Shown here one piece after another: positions 1-6,153 of a DNA stretch of 7,474 bases. Position numbers and translations under genes: made by a program. The stretch covers positions 1-7,474 of the forward strand of contig JACDBJ010000019.1 of assembly GCA_013695005.1 (NCBI GenBank), in the 5' to 3' direction. Below the pieces are notes generated by a model that was not told the DNA's origin, searched no databases, and was given only the letters and a program-made list of their open reading frames with translations. This stretch comes from Pseudonocardiales bacterium. GTDB taxonomy: Bacteria > Actinomycetota > Actinomycetes > Mycobacteriales > Pseudonocardiaceae. Within the stretch, counting starts at the first letter, position 1. Each line of letters starts with the position of its first letter.

Positions 1-516
1 CCGCTCGGCTGTGTAGCTGAAGCCGGTGGCCACCAGCGCGAGGTCCAGCCGGCTGGTCGCCGATGCCCATAGCGGCCGGCCGTCGCAGCTGGCTCCCTGC
101 CCTGCCGCCGCGCTCCAGACCCGCCCGGAGGACGGCTCCACCACCGCCCCGGCCACCGCGCGCCGGTCCACGACCGCGGCCACCGACACCGCGTACCAGG
201 GGTAGCCGTACAGGTAGTTGACAGTGCCGTCGATCGGATCCACCACCCAGCCCAGCCGGCCGGGCAACGTGGTCTCGGCGCCGCCGCCCTCCTCGCCCAG
301 CACCGGCTCCCCCGGGCGCAGCTCGGCCAGCCGCCGGCGGATCAGCTCCTCCGCTGCGGTGTCGGCGGCCGTCACCACGTCGGTCTGCGACGACTTCGTG
401 GCGACCGCGGAAACAGTGCCCGCGCGCAGCTCGCGCACCAGGCTCGCGGCCTCGCCCGCCACCTGCGCGGCGATCGCCCGCAGCTCGGCCACAGCGTCGG
501 CTTCCAGAGGTGGCAT
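1..516 (-). CDS. suhB: Inositol monophosphatase family protein (SuhB-like), 3' end outside window
   Basis: The first 172 codons of a minus-strand gene that runs off the left edge. IMPase-family enzymes are Mg2+-dependent, Li+-sensitive phosphatases that release inorganic phosphate from inositol-1-phosphate and related sugar phosphates in the cytoplasm. Visible family signatures are TDVVTAAD (about residues 45-52), the metal-binding GEEGG (about 74-78), and DPIDGT starting near residue 93, followed by VNYLYGYPWYAVSV. These supply the acidic metal ligands of the first half of the fold. The second metal motif (WDxAAG) would lie beyond the window. I chose the ATG at 516-514. It lacks a Shine-Dalgarno sequence, and a GACCAT hexamer lies 6 nt upstream, which would suit a leaderless mRNA. 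The gene diverges from ppgK, as suhB does in Mycobacterium tuberculosis, which supports the symbol. Substrate preference cannot be read from sequence. Confidence 0.93.
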   Translation of the reverse strand, partial: MPPLEADAVAELRAIAAQVAGEAASLVRELRAGTVSAVATKSSQTDVVTAADTAAEELIRRRLAELRPGEPVLGEEGGGAETTLPGRLGWVVDPIDGTVNYLYGYPWYAVSVAAVVDRRAVAGAVVEPSSGRVWSAAAGQGASCDGRPLWASATSRLDLALVATGFSYTAER

Positions 517-537
517 ACGGCTATGGTCGGCCCCATG
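514..537. promoter_or_regulatory. Overlapping divergent promoter core between suhB and ppgK
   Basis: The start codons of the two divergent genes are almost back to back. On the plus strand TATGGT (522-527) is followed by exactly 7 nt and then ATG at 535. On the minus strand GACCAT (528-523) is followed by 6 nt and then the suhB ATG at 516. Both hexamers have the A at position 2 and T at position 6 that define actinobacterial -10 elements, and they occupy the same base pairs in opposite orientation. Neither gene has a Shine-Dalgarno sequence. The inference is that both mRNAs are leaderless and fire from one nearly symmetric -10 region. No clear -35 is visible for either. Confidence 0.4.
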
Positions 538-1314
538 TCCATGTCCGGCGCACGGGGTCTCGGGGTCGCACAGGGGTTCGGGGTCGACGTCGGAGGATCA
601 GGGATCAAGGGCAGCATCGTCGACTTCGGCGCCGGCACGCTCGCCGTGGAACGCATCCGCATCCCGACCCCCCAGCCGGCCACCCCGAAGGCGGTGGCCG
701 AGGTCGTCGCCGAGCTGGTGGGGCGCTTCGGGTGGGCCGGCCCGGTGGGGGTCACGCTGCCCTGCGTCATCAAGGGCGGCGTCGCGAAGACCGCGGCTAA
801 CGTCGATCCCGGCTGGATCGACACCGACGCAGCCTCGCTGCTGAGCCGCAGCCTCGGTGACCGGCAGGTCGTCGTGCTCAACGACGCCGACGCCGCCGGA
901 ATCGCCGAGATGCGGTACGGCGCCGGCCACGACCGGCTCGGCGTGGTCCTGCTGCTGACCTTCGGCACCGGGATCGGCAGCGCCCTGTTCGCCGACGGCA
1001 TCCTGGTGCCGAACACCGAGCTGGGACACCTGGAGGTGGCCGGCGGCGACGCCGAGGACCTGGCTGCTGCATCGGTCAAGGACAACGAGCACCTGGCGTG
1101 GAAAGCGTGGGCACACCGGGTGACGACCTACCTGCGAGCCGTCGAGGAGGTGCTCTGGCCGGACCTCATCATCGCTGGTGGAGGTGTCAGCAAGAAGGCA
1201 GACCGGTGGCTTCCGCTGCTGAACGTCCGCACCCCGGTGGTGGCCGCGACACTGCGCAACGATGCCGGCATCGTCGGCGCGGCCATGGCGGCGGCGCAGG
1301 GCGTGCAGCCCTGA
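535..1314 (+). CDS. ppgK: Polyphosphate glucokinase (ROK family)
   Basis: Cytoplasmic kinase that phosphorylates glucose to glucose-6-phosphate using inorganic polyphosphate (and usually ATP) as donor, linking polyphosphate stores to glycolysis. Motifs, numbered from the alternative upstream ATG at 523 (263 aa): phosphate-binding GVDVGGSGIKG at 20-30, TAANVDPGWI near 90, LNDADAAG with the presumed catalytic Asp at about 121, LLTFGTGIGSAL near 147, PNTELGHLEV near 166, and IAGGGVSKKADRWLP near 220. The combination of LNDADAAG with TFGTGIGS and the KKAD block matches actinobacterial PPGK better than ATP-only ROK glucokinases. In-frame ATGs lie at 523, 535 and 541. I prefer 535 (259 aa) because TATGGT sits exactly 7 nt upstream and none has a Shine-Dalgarno sequence. 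The neighbourhood suhB - ppgK - sigA matches the mycobacterial order. Length is normal and no motif is missing. Confidence 0.95.
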   Translation: MSMSGARGLGVAQGFGVDVGGSGIKGSIVDFGAGTLAVERIRIPTPQPATPKAVAEVVAELVGRFGWAGPVGVTLPCVIKGGVAKTAANVDPGWIDTDAASLLSRSLGDRQVVVLNDADAAGIAEMRYGAGHDRLGVVLLLTFGTGIGSALFADGILVPNTELGHLEVAGGDAEDLAAASVKDNEHLAWKAWAHRVTTYLRAVEEVLWPDLIIAGGGVSKKADRWLPLLNVRTPVVAATLRNDAGIVGAAMAAAQGVQP

Positions 1315-1337
1315 ATCGCCCTGACGCCTGAAAACTA

Positions 1338-1351
1338 GGCACCTAGGTGCC
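1338..1351. repeat. Perfect 14-bp palindrome downstream of ppgK
   Basis: GGCACCTAGGTGCC is fully self-complementary. It begins 24 nt after the ppgK stop and ends 30 nt before the sigA -10 element. As RNA it can form a 5-bp stem with a CUAG tetraloop, but no U tract follows, so an intrinsic terminator is doubtful. As DNA it is placed just upstream of the presumed -35 position of the sigA promoter, where a dimeric regulator could bind. The core CCTAGGTG recurs at 1499-1506, directly in front of and into the sigA start codon. Confidence 0.5.
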
Positions 1352-1381
1352 GCCAGACCGAGCAGTCGATCCCCCCGTAGT

Positions 1382-1387
1382 TACAAT
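1382..1387 (+). promoter_or_regulatory. Probable -10 element of the sigA promoter
   Basis: TACAAT matches the group-1 sigma -10 consensus TAnnnT and is close to TATAAT. With a 7-nt discriminator transcription would begin near 1394-1395, leaving a leader of about 110 nt before the sigA GTG. The -35 region at the proper distance (about 1359-1364, CGAGCA) does not resemble TTGACA, which is common in actinobacteria. This is the most AT-rich hexamer in the gap. A promoter for sigA recognised by SigA itself would imply autoregulation, which is inference. Confidence 0.5.
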
Positions 1388-1394
1388 GGTCGGC

Positions 1395-1421
1395 GTGCCC
1401 CACCCCGCGACGGCGAGGTAG
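1395..1421 (+). other. Possible leaderless upstream ORF in the sigA leader (8 codons)
   Basis: A GTG lies exactly 7 nt after the TACAAT element and opens the frame V/M-P-H-P-A-T-A-R, ending with TAG at 1419-1421, about 82 nt before the sigA start. If transcription begins at 1395 this would be translated without a ribosome-binding site, as many short leaderless ORFs in mycobacteria are. A second in-frame possibility is the ATG at 1386, but it overlaps the -10 and would not be in the transcript. The call rests only on spacing and could be coincidence. Confidence 0.25.
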
Positions 1422-1456
1422 AAGAGGTACGCGAGCCAAATCGACAGATCCGATCG

Positions 1457-1471
1457 CAGCCTGTCTGGCTG
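1457..1471 (+). promoter_or_regulatory. Small hairpin in the sigA 5' leader
   Basis: CAGCC and GGCTG flank a TGTCT loop, giving a perfect 5-bp stem 32 nt upstream of the sigA GTG. Two copies of GAGGTA (1415-1420 and 1424-1429) lie just upstream. The hairpin may only be an element of leader folding. No known riboswitch is recognised. Confidence 0.3.
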
Positions 1472-1503
1472 TCCGGAGTACGGATAGTGGCGAAGGGGCC
1501 TAG

Positions 1504-2898
<1,395 letters not shown>

Positions 2899-3035
2899 GC
2901 CGGAGCAGCCAGCGCTGGTTCGTCGACGACAACGGCCGTGATCGCGTCGAGTGGACATCTAGCCGCTGTGTGCGCGGTCAAACGTCCAGTCGGAGCGATC
3001 ACCCGGGCGCAGCCGTAACGCAGGGGTGCGTCCCC
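2899..3035. other. sigA - DUF2510 gene intergenic region
   Basis: The gap holds a perfect 10-bp palindrome CCAGCGCTGG (2909-2918) 10 nt after the sigA stop, with no T run, so it is at best a weak terminator. It also holds an 8-bp inverted repeat, GTGATCGC (2938-2945) with GCGATCAC (2995-3002), separated by 49 nt. No convincing ORF or RNA gene is seen. Confidence 0.4.
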
Positions 3036-3048
3036 TAGCCTGCGCGGT
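3036..3048 (+). promoter_or_regulatory. -10 element of a leaderless promoter for the DUF2510 gene
   Basis: TAGCCT (3036-3041) is followed by GCGCGGT (7 nt) and then the ATG, so the predicted transcription start is the A of the start codon. There is no Shine-Dalgarno sequence. The block is nearly the same as that before the PPOX gene at 6574 (13 of 16 bases identical from the hexamer through ATG). An inverted repeat, CGCAGG (3019-3024) with CCTGCG (3039-3044), straddles the hexamer and could be an operator. Confidence 0.5.
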
Positions 3049-3408
3049 ATGGAAATCGCGTTCGGCCTGATCGGTTTGGTGTTCTTCGGGGTGGCCATCG
3101 CCGCCCTGGTCTTCTGGATCGTGACGCTGGTGGAGGTCGCGAAGATCCCGGACCACCAGTACCGCATCGGCGGGGCGGACAAGACCACGTGGGTGCTGCT
3201 CGTCGCGTTGCTCGGAGCCATCGCGGCGCTCATCTGGCGGTTCGGGCAGACCCGGGTGCGCGTCCTCGCCGCTGCCGGGGTGCCGCCCTACGGCTACGGG
3301 CCGCCGCCGCCCGCGATGGTGACGCCGCCAGGGTGGTACCCCGACCCCAGCGGCTCAGGACGCCAGGTGTGGTGGGACGGCGCCCGCTGGACGGACCACA
3401 CCGCCTGA
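3049..3408 (+). CDS. Small membrane protein with PLDc_N-like and DUF2510 domains
   Basis: A 119-aa protein. Residues 3-29 form a first hydrophobic helix and 47-66 a second, with KIPDHQYRIGGADKTTW between them. This is the layout of the PLDc_N (phospholipase D nuclease N-terminal) membrane module, although no phospholipase domain is attached. A Pro/Tyr/Gly-rich linker (about 78-93) leads to the C-terminal DUF2510 motif PPGWYPDPSGSGRQVWWDGA, then RWTDHT. DUF2510 is a short Trp-rich module, frequent in actinobacterial membrane proteins and of unknown function. The ATG at 3049 is supported by the -10-like hexamer 7 nt upstream and by the start of the hydrophobic helix. The gene follows sigA on the same strand but appears to have its own promoter. 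Cellular role unknown. Confidence 0.85.
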   Translation: MEIAFGLIGLVFFGVAIAALVFWIVTLVEVAKIPDHQYRIGGADKTTWVLLVALLGAIAALIWRFGQTRVRVLAAAGVPPYGYGPPPPAMVTPPGWYPDPSGSGRQVWWDGARWTDHTA

Positions 3409-3540
3409 GCAGACGCCGCGCCCGCCTCGGGTCCGGACGCCCGGTGTGCGGATGTGCGGACGCCAAATCGACGACCGATCCGCACGATCTCCCCGCAGTC
3501 TTGCGCACGCCGTGGCTGGTGCACTCAGAAGCCACCCGTG
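3409..3540. other. Junction region between the DUF2510 gene and the hsdR remnant
   Basis: No gene is supported here. A weak hairpin CGGG(N8)CCCG at 3428-3443 could help end transcription of the upstream gene but has no T tract. A tandem octamer TGTGCGGA occupies 3445-3452 and 3453-3460, and an inverted copy (ATCCGCAC, 3478-3485) follows. The left breakpoint of the restriction-enzyme fragment should lie in this stretch or just after it, because homology-like sequence begins abruptly near 3541. Confidence 0.45.
3445..3485. repeat. Tandem octamer plus inverted copy at the remnant's left edge
   Basis: TGTGCGGA is repeated head to tail (3445-3452, 3453-3460). GTGCGGAT (3446-3453) is the exact reverse complement of ATCCGCAC (3478-3485), with 24 nt between. 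Possible readings are a regulator-binding site, a recombination end or chance in GC-rich DNA. No partner copy was noticed elsewhere in the window. Confidence 0.35.
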
Positions 3541-4904
3541 GTCGACCACGTCCGGCGTGACTCGCAGAACGCCGCGATCAAGCAACGACTCCGCGAAGTC
3601 GACGACGAGCTCGTGATCGTGATCGTCAAGGACATGATGCTCACCGGATACGACTCGCCCCGCTGCACACCCTCTACCTCGACCGGCCGCTGAAGGGCGC
3701 GCTGCTCATGCAGACCCTCGCCAGGGTCAACCGCACGTTCCGGGGCAAGGAGGACGGCCTGCTCGTCGCGTACGCGCCGCTGGCCGACAACCTGCGCAAG
3801 GCGCTGTCGGAGTACACGCAGGCCGACCGGGCGCACAAGCCGCTGGGGCGCAGCATCGACGAGGCCGCCGCGCTCACCCAGCAGCTGGTGGAGGCGATTC
3901 GGGAGCTGCTCACCGGGTACGACTGGAAGACCAACTTGAACGCCGGCGGTACCCGTCCGTTCCTGCGAGCCGCCTACGCCACGACCAACTACGTACGCAG
4001 CCCCGCCACCGCGGGCAACCAGGTGCCGGACGGTCAGGAGTCCCTTGCCGTCCGCTTCCGCAAGCTGTCCGGACAGCTGGCCCGAGCGTGGGCCATCTGC
4101 GGTGGCACCGAGACCTTGGCGCACCTGCATCCCGAAGTGCGGTTCTACGAAGAGGTCCGGGTCTGGATGGCCAAGTTCGACGCCGAGGAGCGCCAGTCGC
4201 GCGGCGAGCCGATCCCCGAGGAGATCCAACGATTGCTCAGCCAGCTCATCGCCGAGTCCACCGCGTCCGGCGAAGTCCTCGACATCTACGACGCGGCCGG
4301 GATGCCCAAGCCGGCCCTGAGCGACCTCAACCCCGACTTCGCCGCCAGGACCCAGCAGGCAAGCAACCCCCACCTCGCGATCGAGGCCCTGCGCAAGCTG
4401 CTCAACGAGGAGTCGGCCAAGGCGACCCATGGCAACGTGGTGCGCCAGCGTGCGTTCTCCGAGCGCATCGCCGAGCTCATCACCAAGTACACCAACCAGC
4501 AGCTGACCTACGCGCAAGTGATCGCCGAGCTGGTGGAGCTGGCCAAGGAGGTGGCCGCCGAGGCGAGCCGTGGCAGCCGCTTCACGCCGCCGTTGAGCCC
4601 CGATGAGCTCGCGTTCTTCGACGCCGTCGCCCAGAACGAGTCGGCCGTCGTCGAGCAAGGCGAGGGCATCCTCGCCGACATCGCTCGCGAGCTGGTGGCG
4701 GTCATGCGGCGCGACGTGCGGACCGACTGGACCGTGCGCGACGACGTCCGCGCCAAGCTGCGCTCCTCGATCAAGCGGCTGCTCGTCAAGCACGGCTACC
4801 CACCCGACAAGCAGCCCGCCGCTATCAAGCTCGTGCTGGAGCAGATGGAGTCCATGGCTCCGCGCTATGCCCGCAAACCGCAGCTGATCGACCTCAGACC
4901 ATGA
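3541..4904 (+). pseudogene. hsdR: 3' fragment of a type I restriction endonuclease R-subunit gene, frameshifted
   Basis: HsdR is the translocase/nuclease subunit of type I restriction enzymes, normally about 1000 aa. Only its C-terminal part is here. The frame from about 3541 reads IVIVKDMMLTGYDSP, helicase motif V, and then becomes nonsense with a stop at 3691-3693. The next frame resumes LHTLYLDRPLKGALLMQ and TLARVNRTFRGKEDGLLVAY, helicase motif VI. One C missing from the CCCC run at 3658-3661 would explain the shift, since adding one gives DSPPLHTLY. The remaining 398 codons (ATG 3708 to TGA 4902) are open and resemble the C-terminal DUF3387 region. The N-terminal PD-(D/E)XK nuclease and first RecA domain are absent, and no hsdM or hsdS lies in the window. 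The ATG at 3708 has no ribosome-binding site and lies inside motif VI, so it is not a genuine start. An automatic pipeline may nevertheless call a gene there. Confidence 0.85.
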
Positions 4905-4928
4905 GACCATTGGCCCGTAGGCCGCGAC

Positions 4929-4938
4929 GGGAGGTGAG
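4929..4938 (+). promoter_or_regulatory. Strong ribosome-binding site of the antitoxin-like gene
   Basis: GGGAGGTGAG is the strongest Shine-Dalgarno match in the window, with its core GGAGGTG ending 5 nt before the ATG at 4942. A strong site on the first gene and none on the second (toxin) gene is the usual arrangement that keeps antitoxin in excess. A 7-bp direct repeat AGACCAT (4896-4902, 4904-4910) lies upstream and might be an operator or chance. Confidence 0.7.
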
Positions 4939-4941
4939 ACG

Positions 4942-5208
4942 ATGAGCACGCCATCGCCACATGAGGACGACTTGCACGAGTTCGTCGTTGCACCCGAGCT
5001 GGCCGAAGTCGCCGAGCGCCTCGGAGTACCGCTGCACGCGGGCGACCGAGTCCGCTTCGAGGTGATCCCAGGTGGATACGCCGACGGCGGCGAAGCCGCG
5101 CAACGGGAGCCGTGGCCGCCGGCCTGGGTTGGCAGCATCCACAGCGACGAGACCGATCTCGGGACACGAGCCCGCGAGGTCATGAAGGCCGAGTTCGGCC
5201 AGCAGTGA
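4942..5208 (+). CDS. Putative antitoxin of a VapBC-type module (88 aa, unrecognised family)
   Basis: An 88-aa acidic protein whose TGA overlaps the toxin start by 4 nt (GTGA, 5205-5208). Position, size and overlap argue for the antitoxin of the PIN toxin that follows. I do not recognise its family. The N-terminal half (residues 11-44) contains VAPELAEVAERLGVPLHAGD and RVRFEVIPGG, which loosely recalls the 'GDxVxFE' strand of AbrB/MazE-like DNA-binding folds, but the match is too weak to claim. The middle is Trp/Pro/Gly-rich (WPPAWVGSI). The C-terminus (TRAREVMKAEFGQQ, about 75-88) looks like the short amphipathic helix with which antitoxins often clasp their PIN toxin. A strong Shine-Dalgarno supports the ATG at 4942. 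Its promoter, if separate, would lie in the tail of the hsdR remnant; no clear -10 was found. Confidence 0.7.
   Translation: MSTPSPHEDDLHEFVVAPELAEVAERLGVPLHAGDRVRFEVIPGGYADGGEAAQREPWPPAWVGSIHSDETDLGTRAREVMKAEFGQQ
5187..5200 (+). promoter_or_regulatory. Hairpin just upstream of the VapC start
   Basis: GGCCG and CGGCC flank AGTT, giving a perfect 5-bp GC stem with a tetraloop that ends 4 nt before the toxin GTG. It covers the place where a Shine-Dalgarno would stand. A ribosome finishing the antitoxin gene would unfold it, so it could enforce translational coupling. The structure lies in coding sequence (KAEFGQQ), so codon constraint is an alternative explanation. Confidence 0.4.
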
Positions 5209-5615
5209 TCCTGATCGACACTGGGCCGATCGTGGCCGCAGCGGCGCCCCGTGACTCCCGGCATGCCGAGTGTGTCGATCTACTGAGCCGCCTACCCGAG
5301 CCGCCCGTGATCTCACCATTCGTCGCGACCGAGGTTTGCTACTTCCTCTCCACGAGGGCAACGCCGGCGGCCGAAGCCGCCTTCCTGCGCTCGATAGCCG
5401 TCGGCACCTTCCAGCTCGCCGACCTCACGGACCTCGACATGATCCGGTGCGCCGAGCTCGTCGAGCGCTATGACGACCTGCCCCTCGGAGCTGCCGACGC
5501 CAGCGTGATTGCCCTGGCCGAGCGGCTCGTTATCACGACGGTCATAACCCTCGACCGCCGGCACTTCTCCGTCGTTCGCCCTCGGCACGTCGATGCCCTC
5601 GAACTACTTCCATGA
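5205..5615 (+). CDS. VapC-like PIN-domain ribonuclease toxin
   Basis: A 136-aa protein of typical VapC length. PIN-domain toxins are Mg2+/Mn2+-dependent RNases that cleave tRNA, rRNA or mRNA when not bound by their antitoxin. The acidic active-site set is complete: Asp5 in MILIDTGP, Glu43 in FVATEVCY, Asp98 in PLGAADASVIALAE, and Asp117 in ITLDRRHF. The final strand pairs VRPRHVDALELLP as in the family. The GTG at 5205 is preferred over an upstream ATG at 5112 because the PIN fold begins with ILIDTGP, and because it gives the 4-nt overlap with the antitoxin stop, a sign of translational coupling. There is no Shine-Dalgarno. No truncation or missing residue is seen, so the toxin is probably functional, unlike the neighbouring hsdR fragment. 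Confidence 0.9.
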   Translation: MILIDTGPIVAAAAPRDSRHAECVDLLSRLPEPPVISPFVATEVCYFLSTRATPAAEAAFLRSIAVGTFQLADLTDLDMIRCAELVERYDDLPLGAADASVIALAERLVITTVITLDRRHFSVVRPRHVDALELLP

Positions 5616-5673
5616 TCGAGCAGGCGTATTGGTCAACTGGCCGCGCCTTGTGGGTCCGGACTAAGCCGCGTCC

Positions 5674-6153
5674 CTACCGCAATGGCGGCGTCGACATGAT
5701 CTTGGTAACCAGGCCTTCGGTGATACGAAGCCGTGGCGCGTTGGTCCTGGCCCGCTCGACGATCTCCCGCGGGCTCAGGCCCATGCCGTTGTAGAGCCGG
5801 ACGATCTTCTCCTGTTGCTCGGTCCACGGACGGCGGTTGCTCGGCACCCTCGGCAACGGCGTGCGGGGAGCCGGGACCCTCGGCTGGACCGCGCGGGCCG
5901 ACACAGACCGCGTCAGGTCTCGATAGCTCGTACTGAGGGTCGTGTCCTTCTTGCCGAACTCGCCCGCCTCGCCGCGACGCCTGATCTCGTCCTCGTCGGC
6001 CACGATGATCCTGTCGGCGCTCTTGTTCACCGCGACCGTGGTGATCTTCAGCCCGCGGTGGTGCGCCGCCTGGCACTCCGGTTTGGTGCAGTATCGGTAC
6101 CCCAGATCCGCCCGTTCTGCCAGCAGCTCGTCGCCGCATTCGATGCACGTCAC
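5674..6153 (-). CDS. Unknown protein with N-terminal zinc ribbon and C-terminal HTH-like segment
   Basis: A 159-aa protein I cannot assign to a named family. The N-terminus carries Cys3-x2-Cys6 and Cys22-x4-Cys27 followed by His31 and His32, the pattern of a small zinc ribbon (CIECGDELL ... YRYCTKPECQAAHH). Residues 33-83 are charged (ADEDEIRRRGEAGEFGKKD) and 86-109 are Arg/Pro-rich and probably flexible. Residues 110-153 (WTEQQEKIVRLYNGMGLSP, then REIVERARTN ... ITEGLVTKIM) look like a helix-turn-helix of the kind found in sigma-like or resolvase-like DNA-binding tails. A nucleic-acid-binding role is therefore inferred. I chose the GTG at 6153 because AGGTGG (6163-6158) lies 4 nt upstream and the Cys motif starts right after it. 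The open frame extends to 6588 but that part is antisense to the DUF7455 gene. It is convergent with vapC (58-bp gap) and divergent from the DUF7455 gene. Confidence 0.8.
   Translation of the reverse strand: MTCIECGDELLAERADLGYRYCTKPECQAAHHRGLKITTVAVNKSADRIIVADEDEIRRRGEAGEFGKKDTTLSTSYRDLTRSVSARAVQPRVPAPRTPLPRVPSNRRPWTEQQEKIVRLYNGMGLSPREIVERARTNAPRLRITEGLVTKIMSTPPLR

Noticed and set aside
218..844. 208-codon plus-strand frame over the suhB-ppgK junction
   Set aside because: It overlaps two clearly identified genes and has Ser/Pro/Arg-rich shadow composition.
2909..2918. Palindrome after sigA as an intrinsic terminator
   Set aside because: As RNA the stem is only 3 bp with a 4-nt loop, and there is no T run, so it is not called as a terminator.
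3708..3710. ATG 3708 as a real start for a 398-aa restriction protein
   Set aside because: It lies inside helicase motif VI with no ribosome-binding site, and the missing residues of motif V are found just upstream in another frame.
5112..5204. Upstream ATG for VapC (167 aa)
   Set aside because: It would add out-of-family residues encoded within the antitoxin gene. The PIN fold starts at the GTG at 5205.
3525..5264. 579-codon open frame on the minus strand
   Set aside because: It is antisense to the hsdR remnant and the antitoxin, whose plus-strand protein motifs are clear. Its composition is that of a GC-rich shadow frame and no family motif is seen.
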